A stretch of 64,000 nt of DNA from Stereum hirsutum FP-91666 SS1 (GCF_000264905.1 NW_006763153.1:207982-271981); one strand, 5' to 3'; positions 33,263 to 45,737 are shown, numbered from the stretch's first letter. The notes: a model not told the origin generated them from the letters alone. Program-made: numbers and translations.

Positions 33263-36170
33263 CCAGCTAAGGTTCATACGCCTGGATAACTCTGAAGTTT
33301 TTCTGTAGGGTGGGGAATGGAACGATGGTCAGAAGACACTGAGGAAGTGAGCATCCCGTCGATGTGCGCGCCACGTTCGAAATGTCGGTCCCAGTCCCAA
33401 CACCGTTGCTGTTCGGCGAATGTCGCACAAGAGGTAGGGACGATACAGCGCATCCTGCATTGGCTGAGGATAAAAGGACTGGAGAGTAGGATGGAGGGGT
33501 AGTCGCTGAGATATCGGCTGGGTGAGAGGATTGCGGAGATGACGATGGGTTGGACGAGCGAAACGTGTTGACCTGTCCAACGATTTCATGAACGGTTCCA
33601 AAACCCGAGTCAGACGACAGAGACATTCTTAGACATTGACGCGATTGTTGACGACGAAGAGGACAGCCAGAGCAAAGAAGACGTCGACAACGAGCTGAAC
33701 AAGATCAGCTGTGGCTGGAAGTACGCCACACAGCCGAAGTGGCATTTGATGTGTGCCACAACAATGATAAACAACGCGTCGTTCTTTCTCTCGACCACAA
33801 GAACTACGACTTCTCTGGATCGCTGAACTCATCAACTTCTACACACACTATTTCGTTGGAGTTGATGCGAACCAAACTTTCTACAGCTGATATGATCCTC
33901 CGGTGCCGCTTGAATGATTCTAACGCCTGCGCGATAGGCTCAGGCTGGCAACTCTCCAAATTCAGACATGCTGTTCTTGTGCTCCTTTGGTGGAAGCTGT
34001 ATCTGTCTCCGGATGATCTTGCATAGTCTTATCGATTCTTATTGCCCCGAGATGGCTCGTGTGTTTCAGCTCCACGCTCGCATTCCACCACACGAACAAC
34101 GCGCTCTTGCCATTGCCTCCGACCTCCGATCCCTGCTGAGACTCGGGCAACGGCTCGGTAGGAGTGGGTACCATTGTGGGAGACGGGACAGATGATGGTA
34201 CCAAGGCCTTAGATTTCGAATTTTTGAGGTTCATGCCTTCTTTGGTGCGCCACTTTGCTCGCCTGTGTGAAACACTGACGAGGAGAATTCATCTCTGATG
34301 ATGAACACTTACATCTCCACTATACTCTCCCCGAACACTTGAGAGTTTCATATCTCTCTCTTCGAAGCCACAATTGCTCGTAGATCGTGGCCTTGCCATA
34401 CGTAGCGAGTCATGCACGGCCTCAGAGAGTATCAGGGTGCGTACGGGAGGTGAGAAACGTATCTGATGATAAATGAGCCACTAGCTGCGGTGCGTCCTGT
34501 TCTGCCCTACCTCATTTCCTCTTCACTGAATCACTACTCTCATCGTCAGCCTTGTTACACTCGACACACAGTAGGCGTCGCGACGTTCCCTCGCTTTGAA
34601 TGCCCTTGAACTCGAGGAACGCGAGATATTAGTACGCACCATCTTCGTACAGCCTGAGATCCTTCCTCATGACCATCCTTACGTTCATAGTACTCCGACT
34701 TCATGTGTTGAGCCCTAGTCCCCCCAAAGTCATCATCCTCAAAACAGCTCGGTCTCTTCTCTGACCAACTCATTTCTCCCTCTGTCTCCTTGCTGTACTA
34801 TCACGGTTCTCTTCTCTTCAGTTTCACCCACCAAACCTCTGCATTCTACGAGCACGAATCGTTTGTCTTCTCCTACCCCCAGCCTCGCGTGCTTTTGAGT
34901 ACGACTTCCTCCGCACCCAGTACCACATTGTAACCTTTGCTGATGTCTCCGTATTCGAATTTTGTTCATGGACTTCAGCGCCACCGCTTCTGCTGCTACC
35001 ATCACCTCTTTGCCTTCGCCTGTACCTGCGTTTTCTATCTCAGTCTGTCCCACTTTCGCCTGCTTTTCCAACGATCTTACCGGTTCCGATGTCTATACTA
35101 TCATCTTGAATGCGCAGACCTAGGTCCTCACTTTGATATATGCGCCCGATATCCCACTAAAAGCCGAAACTAGCACCGACGTTCGAACACAAACACGCCC
35201 CATGTCGCTCGAAGAAGAAGACCGCTCTACTTCTGTTCCGCTCGATTCTCCCGTTCTCTGCCTCCCCCTCTTCTTCATCCCTCCCTCCATCCGATACTAG
35301 ATCCATGCGTACTCGAGACGGAAACCAGACGAAGGGCAAGACAACCACTCTGGGCTAGTAAGGTGATTGGAAGAGGGACATAGGTTGGCATGAGGTGTCG
35401 AATCGGTAAGAATATGGCCGGGAATGACGAAAGGTAGGAAGTGGAGCTTCGAGCCGAAGAACGAGAGGATGACGAGCTAGAGGAGAAGGATGTGAAGGTT
35501 GGGGTGGATGAGGAGCTGTAGAGGGGTCATTTCGAGGATGCGGGAGTGGTGAGACTGCTGGCGCCCCCACAACATCTCGCCGGACGTGACGTCGTGGTAG
35601 GCTCTGTTACAGCCCTTATCTTATTGCTTTGAAGATAATCGTTCTCGCTGGCCCTCCGAATTGGTCAAGCCTAACGTCGTGGCTCGTCGCTCAAATGGCA
35701 AGGCAGAAAACCTTCAGAAACTCCGCACGTGACTTCTTTCTGTTTGTCGCATGGCTTGAAAGTGAGCAACCTAAGTTGACCATCACGCCGACTTCTAGTT
35801 TTTCCATCACGCGCCCGCTGGAATGCTCGCGCTGTCGGGCGTAGTCGCACTTACTGCCGAAGTATACACGCCCGAACTTGACAGAGAATGGAGATTTGAT
35901 GCCAGCAAAGAAAATTCTCTAATATGCTCACAAATAGGATGGTAAAGCGTGACCTTCTCGACTGGCGGTATTCAATCCCTTTGAGTTTAGGATAACCCTT
36001 TCTTGCTTTAATGGACTTGAGGCAATGCGATGGGCGCGAAATTTATGTTTGGCCAGCTCCATTGTTGAGCATCTTCATTTTGTGCTTACAGTAAGTTGAC
36101 AGTAAAGCCTGACACTGTGTTTCAGCTTTTTGTAGGACTTGCCCAGACCTAGCTCCGGCTCGTCGGGCGG
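33263..36170. other. Unassigned 2.9 kb
   Basis: The missing N-terminal half of the G-alpha gene would lie at 33263-34250, but no GxxxxGKS P-loop is visible there. Several plus and minus frames of 60-110 codons exist and none is recognisable. No repeat structure was noticed. Confidence 0.3.
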
Positions 36171-36176
36171 TATAAA
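36171..36176 (+). promoter_or_regulatory. TATA box of the small secreted protein gene
   Basis: TATAAA lies 75 bases upstream of the ATG at 36246. It is followed by a pyrimidine-rich leader (CTCACCCATCTC, CTTCGTCTTCTTAGC), a layout common for highly expressed fungal genes. Confidence 0.5.
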
Positions 36177-36245
36177 ATGCCCTTGTCTGGCTCACCCATC
36201 TCAAAACCTTCGTCTTCTTAGCTCTACAGGGATACACCCGCGATA

Positions 36246-36535
36246 ATGCAATGCTCCATCCTCGTTTCACTCTTCGTCTCAGTCGTCTTGCTTGCGTCGG
36301 GGAGCAACGCTGTCACAGTCGGTGACAACCCATGTACGTTTCTTATCATCTCGTGCTCACAAAACAATACTGGCTGGTATCTCACTTCTGATGCGCGTTT
36401 TTAGGGTCAGCCGACGCCTGCATAGGTCTCACTGCAGGGGATGCCTGTGCGTATCGAGTCTGCCCGATGGCAACCTTCATCGGAGGTCCTGGGCCTGCAT
36501 GTATCGTTGGAGTAGGGATTCGGGGAGCAGGCTGA
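36246..36535 (+). CDS. Small secreted Cys-containing protein
   Basis: Two exons, 36246-36333 and 36405-36535, joined through a GTACGT...TTTAG intron, give 72 residues. The N-terminus MQCSILVSLFVSVVLLASGS is a textbook signal peptide with probable cleavage after SNA. The mature part of about 50 residues has four Cys (DACIGL, GDACAY, RVCPM, PACIV) and is Gly/Ala-rich, ending GVGIRGAG. It has a TATA box and a short leader. Size, secretion signal and Cys content fit the class of small secreted proteins (effector-like or surface proteins). The spacing is not a hydrophobin pattern, since there are no paired Cys doublets. No family recognised. The intron-exon junctions keep the frame exactly, which supports a real gene. 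Confidence 0.6.
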
Positions 36536-37007
36536 GGTGTGGCGAAGGTGGCGAAGGCGCAGGAGCGCGTTAGGGTTAGGGTTTGAGTCAGCATTCGAGT
36601 AGATAGATATATATAGCGACACCCTGTACGAGGCAGGATCTGAGGCAGTATCGGTATGCGTAGGAAGATCTGGCGCTCAGCTTGGGACACTGCCTAGGTT
36701 TCGGACCACTGACTGCTTCCTGGATTTTCCTAGATTTGGCGAAGCAGCCTGAAGTAGCCCATAGCTACTTACGTTGCATCTGTCTTTGTAGAGCGTCTTG
36801 AGAGCGTCGACCCAAACTTCGACACATCATAAATGTACAGACTTCAACTTGTATAGGATTATATCATATCATCTTGTTAGATGGTATGCTAATCACTCAA
36901 GTATAGATCTATCGCAAATGGTCATGGAGAAAAGTCCGTCCCTGTAAAATAATGTAGTCAGTACTCTTCTGCACGGTTTACATGGGTATAAAAGCGAACC
37001 GAAACAT
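36536..37007. other. 3' regions, convergent intergenic
   Basis: Lies between the convergent secreted-protein and Zn2Cys6 genes. It contains a short TTAGGGTTAGGG at 36570-36581, only two telomere-type units. Nothing else recognised. Confidence 0.35.
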
Positions 37008-38021
37008 TCAATTTCGACCTGTAGGGGCCGCGAATTCAGGAGGAAGATGGCCTGAGCTTGCCAGGTCAGACAGCCCTTGTCGCAAAGGCCTGAGTACACG
37101 ACGTTCATCCAGGGGGTGGTGTGAAATTGGATGGTAGTCAGTATGCTGCGAGGAAGTAAGGGTCGACAAGAGGCCATAAAGCTCCTCATTCTTTCTTTCC
37201 AAGTCGGCGAGCCGTCGTTTAAGATCAACATATTCTTCTCTGCTGACCCATTTTTCGCTATGAATGGGTTTGCAATCAGAAGCTTGACAAGGAACCGAAG
37301 AATCGTGACTAGCTGAACATACACAGGCTCCAGGATGTGCCATTGGCACTTTTCCGTCTCGTTGCGGTGAGTACAGGGCCCGCATGGGTGACATCTAGGA
37401 TGCTCAGCTGCAGGTAGGCATAAAGAGGGCACCAGAGTGGAACATACCTGTCACATTTGATTTTGCGTCGCTTGCATTCTAAGTACAAAACCGATGCCAA
37501 TGGATCCAAACGTGAGCAAGAAGAGATGATAAGAGGGAAGAGTATGTGTTACAACTGCCAGCACAAAATTGACGATAAGACTCACCGGTGCAAGATAAAG
37601 CCTGGCGACGTCGCTTTTTCTTCTGCGCCGCTCCCTCGTCCACTAGCACATCACTCTCGGACGAGTTGGGCTCCTGTCTGTCGAGAGATTCTGATACTGG
37701 GTCCTCTTGCCTGGTGGGGTAATGTGTACTGGAGGGGACTGGGGGCGGTAATTCACGAGAATAGCCCCAAGAGTTGTCATCGTACTGTCTCGAGTACAGA
37801 GAAGGAGGCAAGCTGAGTTGATGCAATGACGGAAGCGAGATCGGGGGAGTGTGCACAGATGGGCGATACGAGTTGTGTTCGAGCGCTTGGCTCTCAAATG
37901 GTTCTACGTTGCCCAGAAGGACGTTATGAAAGTCGAGGGGAGTTGGTGATTTCATCCCAGGATGAGTACCGTACTGATACGGTGGTCGCCGCGAATGCAA
38001 AGTGGGCGGCAGTTTATCCAA
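37008..38021 (-). CDS. Zn2Cys6 zinc-cluster transcription factor with coiled coil
   Basis: Four exons on the minus strand (38021-37586, 37478-37448, 37394-37323, 37257-37008) join in phase to give 262 residues. The first 130 residues are Pro/Ser-rich (HTPPISLPSLHQLSLPPSLY). A basic run (KKKRRRQ) leads into the binuclear cluster, split by two introns: ALSCTECKRRKIKCDRCHP, then CGPCTHRNETEKCQWH, giving C-x2-C-x6-C-x5-type spacing with all six Cys present. A linker with EPVEKWVSREEY precedes a Leu-heptad coiled coil (DLKRRLADLERKNEELYGLL) for dimerisation. The architecture and the CQWHxxEPVE signature are common in agaric zinc-cluster factors. Target genes are unknown. No lesions seen. It is convergent with the small secreted protein gene. 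Confidence 0.85.
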
Positions 38022-38488
38022 GCAGGTCCAAGTAAAACACCATGGCCAATCGCCGCATCAGTACGTAAAAGAGGCGTAGAAGACAACGGTTGCTGTTGCA
38101 TCCTGTCGCATCCTGAGCCAATATACACTGATTCTACAAGCTATAAGATTAACTCGACACGGTCCAACACAACCATGTCTCCAATTCCCTTCCACAGTGG
38201 ACAAGGGACCTGACGCGCGTCGCCCCCAGTAGTAACTAGCACAGGCAAACAAATTTTATTGCAATGTCATTCATCACGTCTGAAAGCTGAGCACAGTCAA
38301 GAGAGGGCTGCAGGACTCCACGACCAGCCATCACGAAAAGGGGCACACGGCATCCAAGAAAACAAAACCACAACGACAAACAAGAACAATGCAGTCAAAA
38401 ACAAGACGACATGGCAGGATAAAACCGGCATAGCGGGCAAAACGCGAGCGTCCGACGTCTTGCGGACAACGGAGCAACGGGGGGCGGT
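38022..38488. other. Upstream region of the Zn2Cys6 gene
   Basis: Presumed promoter of the minus-strand regulator; no additional gene recognised. Confidence 0.3.
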
Positions 38489-39976
38489 TCACTCAATCCT
38501 TTTCCTCAATGACGCCCTGCGCCGCCTCACCGCCTCCTCGTCCACCTCTCTATCCGCGCGGGACGGCGGAAGCCACCCCCTCTCGTCCACCCTCTCCTGC
38601 CTGCTCTTCCTACCACCTCCACGCGTTCGACCGACCTTCCTCTTTTTGGGTCTAGCGCGCGCTCTGCCTCCGTCGCCTCCATTTCCTCCATCACCCACCC
38701 CATCCTCACCACGAACGTCCTCGCCTTCTCCAGAGTCTCCGGGTCCGCGACCATCCCCGCGTTCCGTCTGCGGTTCACCGGCCACTTGGTGTGCCGACGT
38801 CGTACCTAACACAAAAACACGCCGACGAGACATGGTCAGCATCCCAGGCTACAGTGGCCCAATGGGATCTTGAACTCACCTCTCGCCTCCGTCCCAGGTC
38901 GCACTCGAGGGGACTACAGCCGAAACAGAGTCAGCACTTCACAGCATTCCGCACCGCCAGGGCCTATACTCACTCGGTCGCGATCGGAAGCCCTACGACC
39001 TTCGCCAGTTTCTCCATCCTCCGCTGTCGAGGACCCACCCAGAGCTTCCGTATCGTCAAGCTCCAAACGGATACGGAGGCAAACACAGCGCACTCACCCT
39101 CGTTTGGCATCCCCTACTGAAAAAAAGGAAGGTCAGCCCCTCCTTCTCCACCAAGAACGGCACCGTCACTCACCTCACCATGCGGCCCCCCCTCTGCACC
39201 AACACCTCCTGCACCAAACGGCCATCCTTGTCAAGGCATGCACCCTCCACAGTGAATGAAACGCACTCACCGCTGTCTGTCTGAGTCCCCATAGCAAGGA
39301 AGTAGGATGGTCAAGGCCACAAACCGATGTCCAACGAACAAGAGGTACTCACCGTGGCCCCGTTCCCATCTCCTCCTCCTTCTCCGTTCCCGTCTCCTCC
39401 TCCTACTCCTCCTCCTTGCACCCCCCGTTGATACCGATCAGCACGCATGTCGCGGAGGATCCCTTGGAGCCTGTCGAGCTCACGCAAAGGCTTCACTTCG
39501 ACCTCGTCGAGATCGCCATATTGCATCCCCAGTTGAACGCGGACGTCCCTCATCATTTCTCGGGTCCTGCTGAGGTTATCCTCCATCTTGATCCGAACCG
39601 CCGTCTCCTCCGACTTTACCTGACCAACGGCAAGGAACAGACAGTCAGTCGGTGGACTCCAATCCGAGCTGTCACCGCTTGACACGGGTGACAACCACCA
39701 CGACACCCACGACCGACTCACCTCGACCTTCACGCCTCCGTCTTCTGAAGGCTCGGCGTTGGGTGGGGGCGTTGGTGGTGAACGACGACGCCTCATGCTC
39801 ATCTTGCGTAGTGATGTCGGGTCCAAGTAGATATGCGGGTAAGAGAGAGACGTCTTGGAGCGCCGGCCTGCATCCCGGTTCCCAAAACGGAGCGCGCCCA
39901 CGTGGCCGCCACCCGATCCCGTGTGTGTGGCGACATGCATGATCTCGTCGACTATACCCCATCCCCTACCTGGCAT
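38489..39976 (-). CDS. Hypothetical nuclear protein with PKKRKV motif
   Basis: A multi-exon minus-strand gene. Exon 1 starts near 39976, or at an internal Met before SMRRRRSPPTPPPNAEPSED, and ends at VKVE with GTGAGT. Exon 2 begins VKSEETAVRIKMEDNLSRTR and has a helical stretch (REMMRDVRVQLGMQYGDLDE, VKPLRELDRLQGILRDMRAD) plus a Gly/Asn low-complexity run that ends at a donor near 39355. Short exons follow (CLDKDGRLVQEVLVQRGGRM; DDTEALGGSSTAEDGETGEG). The last exon has a Gly/Arg-rich region with ARPKKRKVGRTRGGGRKSRQ, a canonical basic nuclear-localisation sequence, ending RRRRASLRKRIE at 38489. Exon borders in the middle are tentative and the last exon is open in two frames. Function unknown. 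Confidence 0.45.
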
Positions 39977-39987
39977 CCTACGTGTTC

Positions 39988-40440
39988 CCTCCGTCCTTCA
40001 CTCGCACTTTTCTGTCCGTCAAAGGCATGCCTTCACCGTCGCGCATCGCGCGTCTGCCGCCAGAGATCCTCATCATGGTCTCCCGGGAAATTCAAGGCCA
40101 TCTCCGCGTTCATCCCGACGATGACGATCATCTCCACGCCATGCTCGTTCTCCGCTCGCAGAGTCGAGCCTTTTGGAAACTGTTGGAGATTCCCGCGATG
40201 TCTGTTACCTGTGACGGAGAGACAGAGCTCACCCATCTGTTTGAATGGGTGCGTCCCGCTTGACGATTTCGCATACCCCATATCCACTCACGTCCAACAT
40301 TTTCAAGGAGATCAACCAGTATCACCAAACGTTCGGCAAGCACGGTGAGTAGGTGATGTGCTCGAAAAGCCTAACTGACATAGCGAAGATGCACATGCCG
40401 AAGGATTCGGAGAAGTTAAAGAGGTTCACATCCCGGACAG
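39988..40440 (+). pseudogene. F-box-like fragment
   Basis: The plus strand reads ARLPPEILIMVSREIQGHLR then AMLVLRSQSRAFWKLLEIPA, the pattern of an agaric F-box-like N-terminus. It stops at 40263. Continuation is only possible after a frame change (LDDFAYPISTHVQH) and through a small intron to MHMPKDSEKLKRFTS, after which nothing family-like follows. It is short, about 130 residues, compared with 400-600 in the family, and lacks the Leu-rich part. It starts within 15 bases of the divergent gene's start, so the promoters overlap. Probably a remnant. Confidence 0.4.
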
Positions 40441-43409
40441 GTTAGACATGCGTGTGGGGATGGAAGCGAAGGAGGGTATGGAGAAGTTGGAGAGCTGCTG
40501 GTGGCGCTGGTGCTGCTGGAAATGGGGGTGGAGGGATTGTAACCAACTGTGGTCCAGCCGATGATGATAATATGGCGTGCCGTGGTGCGGCGTCGCATTG
40601 GGAGTGCAAGAAAGATAAAAGGGCGGTGAGTATTTGAAAACAGAACCTGCCGAATCCGAATGAGAGCAAGGTGACCACTCAAATCGATATCCAGATCCTT
40701 TTCTATCTTGATAGGCACCATCTTCCCTCCTTTCGTTATTCCTACAACGATTCCGACCATCCCGTCAGTCAGTTTTCCTCCCTCGCCTACTCGACTGGAC
40801 GGACGGACACCTGTCCTATTGTCACTGTCGTCGTTGTCGTCATCATATCCCACGTCTCCGCCTCCTCCACCAGCGCCAGATCCACCACCATCACCCCCAG
40901 GGTCGAAGGGACTATCAAAGAAGTCGCCACCGTCTAACTAGAGTATAATGCCAAGAACAATGGGACAATAGCGGGTGAGGGGGAGTGAGAGAACGAGGGA
41001 ATCAACAAGAGACATACACGTCGGCAGCAGTCTACGATGCCTTGAATATCGGTCGAACAGTGCTGATACAGTTTCTCGGCGTGACTGTGTCTTCTCTCTC
41101 TTCGGCATTCGGTATTTGACATCCGATCAAGTTGCGGTAGAATAGCGGGAGGGTGGACATAGCTGGAGCGTATGATCGATAACATGGAGCCAATATTAAG
41201 GGCAGCAGTCGAGGGCGCAGAGCGATGTCCGCATGGTGGTTTTTGGTCCGTCCGAGAATTATATATTGAGGATGAGCAGAGGCGTTGAGGGTCATATAGA
41301 GGGTCGCGGATACCGTTGAGCATGGTGAAGACGAGGTATTCGGCGAGCGCAAAACGGACAGGTCGAGCATGCATCGGAATAAGACACCGTGATTGAGGCG
41401 GAGGAGTTCATATGCTGATTCTTGACGTGAGTAGAAATGGATGGATGGATGGTCGATCGCGGACATCCCGTTGAGAGGCCTGGTGCCACTAGGCCTCGGA
41501 GATTGGGAAGACGTGCATGCGAGGGGGAAAGGATTGGTCCGAAAGACAAAACCCATTAAGTCTGGACGTGCCATTTCCTTTCGGTTCGGGAGCGTCAGCG
41601 TGAGGAGAGTCGGAAGCCACTGAAGACGAAAGGAGCGCAAATGTGAGTGTAAGTCTGCAAGTCGATGGTTTCTCATAACGACAAGCAGGAAAGAAAGAGA
41701 TATAGACGACGCAGAGATACTCACGAGCCCCGCCATGAAACCCCATTTATATCGCTCAAGACCTACCCAACCCTCTTCGCCACTCGCACCAACCATTCTA
41801 CGCCACACTGACGAGCCTCGACAACCTCCTTCGACTACGCCACGACCTCTCACCTCCCTAACCTCATATTCGCTTCCGGCGGATTAGGATAGTGACCATC
41901 CGTCTCTGCCTGTCTCAGTATCTGTTCCTCTTGCTCAACCTGGCCCTTGCACCTCTCGTCGTTCTCATTCCTATCTCCTCCGATCCTTTTCCCACTCATC
42001 CTCGTCCCCATCATCTCCTTCCTCTTATCATCCACCCCCGTTTCTGAATAAGCCACCGCCCAGCCGGCCAGCCTCGCCATCCTATCCTTAGCTCTAATAT
42101 CGCTCCATCTTTCTCCACACGCTCTGCCCATATCCATACCCGTGTCCGTCTTCCGCCCACAACGTGACTTGTCCTTCTTTCCGCCTGGGTATTTGGATGC
42201 GTAGGCGTGGGAGAGAGAACTCGAGGGATGGAGACGAAGCATGTGGGACTGGAATGCCATGGATTGGGGTATGGTAGAAATGAGGGATTGGATCAAGCGT
42301 TCCAGCAGTACAATGTCGGTTTTCGGTGACAGATCGGACGCGTATGTGGAATTCGTGCTTCCTCGGTTGAAAAAGAGACGGTCGATCCATGATGACGGGG
42401 AAGAATCGAGTATGAGATGCCGGAAGATGAGAAATGAGGGTTATCGAGAATGTACAGGAAAGGGGCACAGGAGGAGCGCAGTCACTGGCTAAGACAGAAA
42501 CCGACGGTGCTCAGTTCTGGAGATAAGGGACGAGGGACAAGATCTAGAGGTGCAAAGGCCAGCGAAGGTTCGTAATGACGAGGTCGGAGTAGGGCCGGGG
42601 CTGGGAGCGCTCTAAGTTGCTGGTATGGGACGAGGAAGGGTTCGGATTGGCATTCGTGATCGTGATTGTTTGGTGGAATGTGGTGGAGAGGTCTGCGACG
42701 CCAGAACGGAGTGGAAATGCGTGTTGGGATCAACGAGGGACGAGACGGCGAGAGGCGGAACATGACTGAAGACGAGGTCCGTTCTTCCAGGTGGGCGAGG
42801 AGGCCAGGCAGCAATAGGTGTGATTATGATACTGCGAAATGTAGAGCTGTCCGTGGACGATTATAAGCCAGGTTCTAGACAAGGGGAGGGTTCGAGAGAT
42901 CAGAGGAAGGTACGTACGATTTCGTGTTCAAGCGTGCTGTACAAGGGCGAGCGTCAAGAACACAAATGAACGTGACTAAGAAAGGCTTCCCAGCACCAGT
43001 GAGCGATACTGAGGAAGGGTGCATGCTCAGAACACTGCAGATGAGGAACTTGAGAGGAGGGCGCACTCGGGTGAATGCTCTATTGTCCGATCCATCTTGC
43101 CCGTCCATTACGCTTCCTGATACTCTTCGCGTACATAGCTCGTCAGGCCTGTTTTGACAAGGATTTGTAATATCGCGAAAGGGAGCAAGGAGCCACACGT
43201 GCAGAGTAACGCGTTTGGACGTGGCCTGGTCATGCCGGGGTCGAAGGCTGTCGAAGGGCTAATATACGAAGCTTAGAGTTAGCATCTAATAGTGCCATCT
43301 TTCCGAGCTCATTCGGTCCCGAATATCCGGGAGTATGAATAGAGGGAGCAGCAAGACTATTATTTGAAAAACAGTGAGCAGGCAAGGGTTTCAGAGGTGG
43401 ACGACGACG
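40441..43409. other. Unassigned 3 kb; possible minus-strand remnants
   Basis: Minus-strand frames at 41032-41853 (for example RSFRLQWLPTLLTLTLP) and 42482-43198 have the Leu- and Pro-rich look of F-box/LRR proteins but are broken by stops and have no convincing F-box. I cannot assign a gene. Confidence 0.25.
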
Positions 43410-45090
43410 CCAACGGGAGCAACAAACGATTTGGTGTGGCCGAATGGGGAGGATTGCGTAGACGTATACGAGTCGACTCAGCCCACAACGTCGAGAATCG
43501 AACAAAAATTGAGCAAATGCGAGCCATTTTTCGGAGGGGGATAGGGGGGTGGGGTACCCACCACAGTAGTTGTCGTCCAACACGAGGAGGACACGATCAT
43601 TTTACTCCAAATCAAGGCCGGAGGAGATGGAGTAGACGTGGTCGAGTTGATTGAGCCCGCTACGTCGAGAATCGAACAATAAGTGAGCGAATGCGAACCC
43701 TTTTTTTCGATGGGAGACAGAGGAATACTCACCAAGGCAGTCGTCGTCAATCGCGACGGCAACACAGTCGTTTAAATCCAAATGACGGAAGGGGCGGATT
43801 GCGTAGATGTATACAAGTCGACTCAGCCCGCTACGGTGAGGATCGAACGAAAATTGAGCAAATGCGAGACATTTTTCGGAGGGGGACAGAGAGGTCAGGC
43901 ACTCACCACGTTAGTTGTCATCAATCTCGACGACAACACGGTCATTTTACTCCAAATAAAGGCCGGAGGGGATGACGTCGGCGTGGACGAGTCAGTCTAT
44001 CCCGCTACCTAGGGAAAAGAACGAGAATTGAGGAAATGCAAGCCATTTTTCGGAGGAAAGATAGAACAGTGAAGTACTCACTACGATAGTCGCCGTCAAT
44101 CTCGACGACGCGGTCACTTTGCTCCAAATGGAGACCGGAGGGGATGGCGTATACGTGGAAGAGTCGATTGATCCCGCTACCGCGAGAAACGAACAATAGT
44201 TGAGCAAGTGAGAGCGATTTTTCGGAGGGGGGAGAGACTCAGAGGGGTACTCACCACAGTAGTTGTCGTCCAACTCGACGACGTCACCGTTCTTCTGCTA
44301 TAAATGAAGGGCGGTGGGGATGGCATAGACGTATGCCAGTCGATTGATCCCGAGAAACGAACACGAATTGAGCGGGTGGAAGCAATCTTTCGGAGGGGGG
44401 GCAGAGCAGTCAGGTACTCACCAAAGTAGTCATTGTCAATCTCGACGACAATATGGTCGTTTATCCAAAAACAAAGAGCGGATGGGATGGCGTATAAGAG
44501 AACAATTCTATTGAGCCCGCTACCTTGGGAGACGAGCGAGAACCGAGTGAATGCGAGTGATTCTTCAGGGGTGAAAAAAGGGTGGAGTACTCACCACGGT
44601 AATTGTCGCCAATCTCGACGACGACGCGGTGGTTTTGCTCCAAGTAAAGGGCGAAGGGAGCGGAATGGACAGAGACGAGGCGATTGAGCCTGCTACCTCT
44701 AGAATCAAACAAGAACTGAGCAAATGCGAGCCATTTTTCGGAGGGGGGACAGAGAGTGGGGTACTCACCACAGTAGTCGTCGTCGATCTCGACGAGGACA
44801 CGGTTATTTTGCTCCAAATAAAGGCCAGAGGGAGTGACGTAGACGTATACGAGTCAATCGATTCCACTGCTGCGAGAAACGAACGAGAATCGAGCGAGTT
44901 AGATGATTTCTTTTGGGAGGGGACAGAGTGGTGAAGCACTCAAGAAGGCAGTCGTCGTCAATCTCGGTGACGACACGGTCATTTTGCTCGGAACAAAGAA
45001 TGGGGAGATTGGCGTAGATGTAGGTGAGTCGATTGAGCACACTATGAAGAGGAGCGAGCGACGATTGAGTGAGTTCGAAGGTTTTTGGTG
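43410..45090 (+). repeat. Tandem array of a unit of about 173 bp (nine full units plus a partial)
   Basis: A diverged unit recurs with TACTCACCA(C/A) starts at about 43553, 43730, 43903, 44075, 44246, 44417, 44589, 44762 and 44937. Each unit contains in order: TAGTTGTCGTCAATCTCGACGACGA, CGGTCATTTTGCTCCAAAT, a GGCCGGAGGGGATGGCGTAG-like block, CGATTGAGCCCGCTAC and GAGCAAATGCGAGCCATTTTTCGGAG. On the plus strand several units read as a repeated peptide of about 57 residues (VVVVDLDEDTVILLQIKA, then a spacer, then KCEPFFGGGTE). On the minus strand each unit holds a GGTGAGTAC donor-like site. The longest open stretch on the plus strand is 44629-44934. It is either a satellite or a decayed repeat-protein gene. 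Confidence 0.8.
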
Positions 45091-45737
45091 AGGGGGTAGA
45101 AGCGGCATAAACCCTATGGTTTCATGTGGTCTGAACAAAGCCGAGAATTGTGCTGCAGGAGCTCAGTCGAGCCTGCAAGACGGAAGCTCTTGCGAAGGCT
45201 GCCTAAGAAAGTGCAAGGAGAGAATGCGTACTACGTGCCCGAAAGAAGTTCAAGCGGAGCTTGAATTTCGATGTTGAATTTCGAGGCACGTACACGCGTC
45301 ACTCTCACGCTCGGTTTTCTGAGAACGGTAAACGCAGTACACGCATATATCGTCCAAACGCGCGAATTTTCGCACGCACCCACCTCCCTTTTGTGATAGC
45401 AAAACATTTAGCGCTTGCGCGCGGTGGTGTCTCGAGTTCCGGCAGAACCCGGTTTGGAGACATCATTGTGTGCATGCAGCTCTGGATCTTTCGGCCTTGG
45501 AGTTCATATCTCCATTTCCAGAGCAGTGCTTTGGGGACCCGGGAGATATGTCTTTGAGTCACCACATGACATGTCTCATCACGTGATCTCAAAAGGCCGA
45601 AAAATCCTCCACCCCCACCTACATACACGAAACACGTATCCAAGATCTTATCGCAAGCTTAGGATCCCAAGAAAACCACCATTGGGGTTTTCATTTTTTA
45701 TTCCCATTGAACGGGTGCACTGATATCTTAGTTAGCT
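45091..45737. other. Intergenic, no gene seen
   Basis: Short frames on both strands only. A weak palindrome lies around 45545-45595 (GAGATATGTC... GTGATCTC). Confidence 0.3.

Noticed and set aside
33962..34234. GGNGKSALF on the minus strand as a possible G-alpha P-loop
   Set aside because: The spacing does not fit GxxxxGK(S/T) and the surrounding sequence does not resemble a G-alpha N-terminus.
36570..36581. TTAGGGTTAGGG, telomere-type repeat
   Set aside because: Only two units, in a 3' flank. Similar GGTTAGGGT strings occur by chance near 11395 and 12131 inside importin sequence. Not evidence for an internal telomere.
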